From positions 12,231,344-12,295,343 of the forward strand of contig JABAKD010000019.1 in NCBI GenBank assembly GCA_012845835.1: DNA of 64,000 nt, given 5' to 3'. The notes beneath the pieces are model-generated. The model had not been told where the DNA came from, made no database searches, and worked only from the letters and a program-made list of their open reading frames with translations. Each line of letters begins with the position of its first letter. Positions within the stretch are counted from its first letter, which is position 1. This DNA comes from Undaria pinnatifida. Its lineage: Eukaryota > Sar > Phaeophyceae > Laminariales > Alariaceae. A program made the position numbers and the translations under genes. Shown here piece by piece: positions 45,101 to 51,100 of the stretch.

Positions 45101-48100
45101 GGGCTGCCACTCGCGCGAGTGACTCCGGGCCACTGGAAAAAAATGCCCTTAAAAAGGGACACAACCCCCTATCGTAGCATTGTATCGCAATAATAATACC
45201 GTGTATTCCAACAATACTCGTCACTTGAGGGGCCACTGCAATTAACATCTTGGCCAAGAAGGGCGATCCTTGTCGTGAACCGCGTTTGCCCCGGAAATAT
45301 CTGTGGCTGACCCTCCCCCCCCCACCCCTTCTAAAGTGAAGCGTGTCACAAATGTTGCCAAAGACGAACGTTTCCCCCAACGATCCTACTGCGTAGGGTT
45401 TATCTATTTGTGCGGGCTTCCCTTTCTTTTTTTCCTACTTTTCGAGAATAGTTAAATAAGCGACCGACGTTGAGGCTCATGCTTGAAATTGTCGGATGGA
45501 AAACATACTATATAATAGCAACATTTATTTGTTATTTTATTGGTCTAATTGATCTACAGTAATGGTGTAATTGAGGCACCCGGTCAGTCAAAAAACAACG
45601 TTTGGCTCGAAAGTGCAATTACCCATATCATAACACGCGCCCTGCGCACTTTTCTGCACCTGACCCCCCCCCCCCCCCCTTTAAACCGCCGTTTGGTTTT
45701 TCTTTTCACCTCCATCGATTCTCCAAAGGTGGTAATGATTTCCACGTGCACCCACTCTCCCGTAGCATCATCCCAGTCCAAGTGATCGTCGAAGCCTGCG
45801 TAAAAATCTTCAATACTTTCGAGATTGCTGAATCGAACCATCAGGCCGTGCTTGTTAGCGGTGAGAGAGTAAATGGGGTCTCCGCTGATCATGTAACCCC
45901 CCGCAGACCCCTTGAGCTGGCCGAGATGCGTGAAGCGTGTGGCAACCTCCATGCCGTCGACCGCCCGGAAGCTGTATTTGAAGATGTACTTCTCGTTTTT
46001 CAGGAACGGGAAGCCCTCGGGGCCTTCTTGTACCTGAGTCATGTGCCCCGACATTCACCGAAATTCGCTTCGGTTGGAAACGACTAATAATGTTGGGAGT
46101 TCCATAATTTGGTTGCAGTAGGTTCGGTCTAACAGTACGAGGAACCCTATGTCCCACCCTACTGCCCCATGCCGAGAAAAACTGTACGCGCAAGGCGATG
46201 ATCAACCCCGATGGACTAGGCACACAACGAATAAAGTCGCAACTACAAGCGGCAAAACACAACAGCAGACGCCGCACACATGTTGGGCAGTGTTCGCAAG
46301 TTGAGAAGCCCCGCCAATCAGACACATTTGGGCTCTTAAGTACCCCCCCCCCCCTCCCCCTGCCGTGTGGCCGTGTGACTCACCTTCACCTCGGACCGCT
46401 CCTCGTCCTTAGCAACGATAAACCTGTCGACGAAGCACGATCACAACACGACCGAGGGAGCCTTACCATTCCTTCGCATACTATAACGAAACACGCCACG
46501 GCACAGGGTATACAATTTCCCCCCCTTGTACTCCCTCACTTCAAGAGCTCCACACTGTACTCCAATACACAATCTGTTTTTTAGAAACAAAAACGTTATA
46601 GGCGATGGACATGCCCACGGTCTAGCTGCACCCCAAAAACACTGCCATGACATTACAAAAAAAGGCAAGAATGACTTTCTGACGATTAGGGGTTCAGGAG
46701 CCCAGTCCTTTACAGAGAAACACACCAGCCTAATAGTGGTATACCTTAATACCTGTATCGTAGCATGCGTCAAGAGTGCTTGTCATTTCTTGGCCGTGCC
46801 CGACCCTCGATTCGCTGGGGCCGACTGTCGGTTTCGGTGGGCGTTGTTGGTGGGATCGGGTTATTATGCCAAGCGGGGGACCCGGGCTACGGTAGGGGGG
46901 TCCCCTTTTGGGGCTCGCGGAGCGGGGTGGAATTGCGTGTGTAAACATGTTGACCAATTCAACCTCTGACCAATTAAACAGCACCAACTGTCAGCAGTCG
47001 ACCAATGAATAGGCCTTCTTGTCGAATAATAAGTGGTGAGCTCTGCTGGCATGCATGATGTCGGATTACGGCCGGACAAGCTTATCGTTACGGCAGCCAC
47101 AACAGAAAAAAACCCAGAAAAGGGCGTGCCTACGGGAAATGGTGATTTCAACCAGATGGATGGAGTTGACGCAGGGGCGGGGGCGGGGGGGGAAGGTACG
47201 GTAATTCCGAACGGGCATCTTGAAGACAAGCATGTGTCACACTACCATATCCCATAGAGGGCATGCGCCGTACATTTCTTCAGACGCGCCAACGAAAGCC
47301 CCCTCGCTAGCGGTGTGCACAGCAGGTGACGGAGGAGATGCAGTGTAGCGACCAGATTCCTAGAGGAAATGACCAGACACGTGCTACATTAGGAGATAGC
47401 ACTCGTTGGTAGAACCAAATCTGACCTGCCCAAGACTGAGAAATCACCAAATAAATACCATTGGAACATTGGAAGACTAGACCATGTTTGTATATATATG
47501 GCGTTTTACGACACTTTTCGTTGCATTCCTGTGCCAATATATTGTCTGCTTGTCGGCCTTCTCGTTGATGGAATTCGTCGTAGTCAGAGTGAATCCGTGG
47601 GGTATGCAGCACGTATGGTGACGAGCCTCAAGCAGGTTTTGATGCTTCCCTATCGTGGCGTGCATCTGATCATACCTGGAGCACGGGTTCATTTTGCTGG
47701 CAGTTGGACACGTAGTGAAAGTCCCCCCCCGCTGAAACACTTCCTCGAGGGAATCGGGTCCGAAAACGCAATCCCAGTCGATTTGGTTGTCTCCCAGCGC
47801 ATCACAGATCTTGTTAATCGGTTTGCATGTTCCCTGCGTTGGATTGGTTTGAGATTCACAGAAAACAAACAAGAAGCAGCGTGGTTAAATACCCCATATA
47901 TATCATACCGATCTCACAGAATGGAACGCTCGTTCTACCGCATTGATCGGCTTGCATACCATACCATCCGATCTGCACGACGGATTCGTTACGATTCACG
48001 AGTATAGACGAGAGCGGTTAGCGACTGCACCGATACTCCTGTATTTATATCGGAGAGAGAGTTCTATTTTGCGTGTTGATCGGCCTGCATGTGCCCTGGA

Positions 48101-51100
48101 TTGAAATGGTTGGCGTTTTACGCAAAAATACGAGAGGCGCTGATAGACAATACTTAGCGAGTAACATGCACATCTCCTCTTTTCGAATACTTGGGCGCCG
48201 CGTTCGGATATATATATATAGTCTAGACTATAGTCTATAGTCTATAGACTTTAGTCTAGAGTAAGCATTGCCCGCCAGGGTTCGGATAAGGCTGGAAGGG
48301 TGCGATCCTACAGTACCATTGACGAGATAGACACTCTGACCGCATCGGGTTCTTCTGTCTTTGCGGTGAACTACTACAACAACAGTAAACTGTGCACAGT
48401 AATCAAAGTATGGAGAGCCCCAAGTGTGGCATTCAGCACTTTTTGACGTCGGTTTTCGATAAGAAGTGACGCTGAATAACCCGATCGATCCCACCAACCC
48501 ATCTTGGTCCATTGCACACACACGCATGCTACAGCAGGGGGTGCACCAATGTATACTGGTATTAGTGAGTGCAGCCCCTCACTATCGGAGCTCTAGTCTA
48601 TAGGCCACCCAACACCGACAACAAGAAAAAAAGAGTATAGTCTAGACTATAACCCTAGCCACGAACAACAACTGTGATGGCCCAGGTACTTGACGAGCAA
48701 TACTGTAGAAAATGCTGTAGTTTATTGCATTCCAAGGATATTAGGCAATTCTCCCTTTCGTCAGTCAGGAATACAACTGCCCAAAATGAATTTTTCCACC
48801 CCTATCGTAGTCCACCTGTACATACACTACAAAACCCCGGACAAGAAACGGGGCAAATAAGGAACGAAGGCTGATATTGAACAGGGGCATTATTATAACA
48901 AATCCGGGAGCCGTCGAATATCCTGAAGTTGGCGCTAAACGCACCCTCTCCCACGTAACAAAAGCAGCCCGGGTCAGTACTTCCGTACTTCCGTTCCTTG
49001 TTAGTGTCTTGTAAGGTGTGCTATACGAGTATACTCACCGTGGAAGAGTCGATGGCGCATGTATCGGCACTTGTCCCACAACACGCAATACACATTGATT
49101 GATTGATTAGTGTGTTGGCCGTCGAACGTCCGTCCAACACATGCACGGGGTGATGCACAGACAAAGCGAACACACGGAGTAAATGCACATGCATGGAGGT
49201 TAGTAGCGGGGTAACCTAGTACGTAACCAGGTATGGTGCATGGGTATTGGACGAAGTGGACAGATCAGGTGAGTACACTGGACACATAAAAAACAGGCGG
49301 GTTTAAAGCGCGGTATTCCACATCATCATCATCATCAGGAGGTGGGATCAAGACCTGACAACGAATCAGGCTAAAAAACTCGCGCACAGACCAAGCGAAC
49401 AGTAAATTCACAAGAATGGAAGTTAGTAGCGGGGTGACCTAATACGTAGTCAGGAATGGTACTTGCCTGCTGGACAAAGTGGACAGATCAGGTGAACATA
49501 CCGGACACAAAGAAAACAGGCGGGCTTAAAACGCGGCATTTCACATCAGGAAGGGAGTGGGATCAAAAACTTGGTAAAAGATCAGGCCAAAAAAAATCCA
49601 AGTTTTGTTTTGCTCCACCCTTTACATATGCTACCGTAAACGTGCGCGGTTCCCCCGCCGAGGCTTATTCCTCAATTCAGGCGATCTATGCCTCACCACA
49701 AAACACTGATTTTGAGCTCGAATTGCAGCACGACTATCAAGCCCGTCGCTGAGGTAAAATCGGTCCAATGGTGGGAATACAAGGAAATCGTGACGCGGCG
49801 GCAGGGGTGCATCGTGTTTTTCAATGAGGCTCTCTACTTGAAGAGCTCTACGTCCCACCCAGAAAGTGACGCTGTGGCTAATCTGAAGACTCTAAGTGCT
49901 AGGCGATGAACCATCCCACGGTCTAGGTGTACACAACAAACCATTCAAAATTTTGCCAAATAAAGATAATGGCATGCCGACGAAATTTGGGGCTAAGGAG
50001 CCCCGTCTTCCAGAAAACTTACCAGAGAAACAAAAAAATGCTAGCTCCTGTCGTGACATCCGCCCGTCTCGTTTTGCTAAAAGCAGGGATAGAAAACTCC
50101 GACGGTTTGGGGATAAGGGGACGCAGTCATTCCAGAAAAAAAAAACGTTGTCCAAAAATTGCTACCTCTATCACATCGGGGCACGCGACCAATTAATCAC
50201 GATTCTCTTCGTACGTGCCGCGTTGTTGATATATATATGCTGCCCGCGCTTTGCAAAATTAATCGGTGGTACCCTATTCTGTATCTGTCTACCGGCAATT
50301 TTCTTCCATATATACATGTGTGCATTGTAGCTTAAAAGAGACTCACGCTAATGCCGAAGGAACCCAGCTCCCGCAAGTCAGCACCAAACCGAGCCCAATT
50401 GATATCCCAATATTGGATGTGCGTGGAGTCCGCATCTCGATCGGCGTTCGGTATCTGTACCTGACGGAGGAAGAAGCGTTCTTATTGAAACATGGATCCC
50501 AACCATTTTGCAGCACTCAGATAGATAAGAAAGAACGCGTTGCGCCCCCCGCCAATGCCTGGTCAGTGATAACCGGACGTGTTCCCTCCTCCTGGCGTTG
50601 TAGGAATGCGAGGGCCTATGGTCATGCGGCTGCAGCTATATGCATGACACGAGTACACCCCCCCCTCCCCGTCCCTGGTGTAGTATCTGCTCTCGTCCAA
50701 CTTCACTGTTCATGTTCCCTGGCCATGCCCGCGGTTCATGTTCCTCGTTCATCTTCCATATTGACGTTGCCTTATCGCAGCTTGTCTGTTTAGGTTGCCC
50801 GTTCAGCTTGCCCGCGTACCACAGCTGATGCTTTCTTTTTTTGTTTTTGACGCGTGCTACGGCATAGAGAGGTGTTTTTTTTTTTTAGGTTCCTCAATTC
50901 GGGAGCTTAATACCTCTTCCCCGAAGCCTGATTTGGAGAAAAATATAACTGCTCCCCGATGAAACCTCCCATGCATATATATGGGCCAAAGTACGCGACG
51001 AGATTCTTCATGCCAAAAAAATGTCGTATTTCCGACAATTTCGGGTTAATTAAGGTGCCCCGTCATTCAGAAAACATTTCCGACGAAAAGTGCTACTGTA

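Noticed and set aside
49310-49345. CRISPR-like array from repeats near 49150-49590
   Set aside because: Two long copies only, no spacer pattern, and a eukaryotic context.
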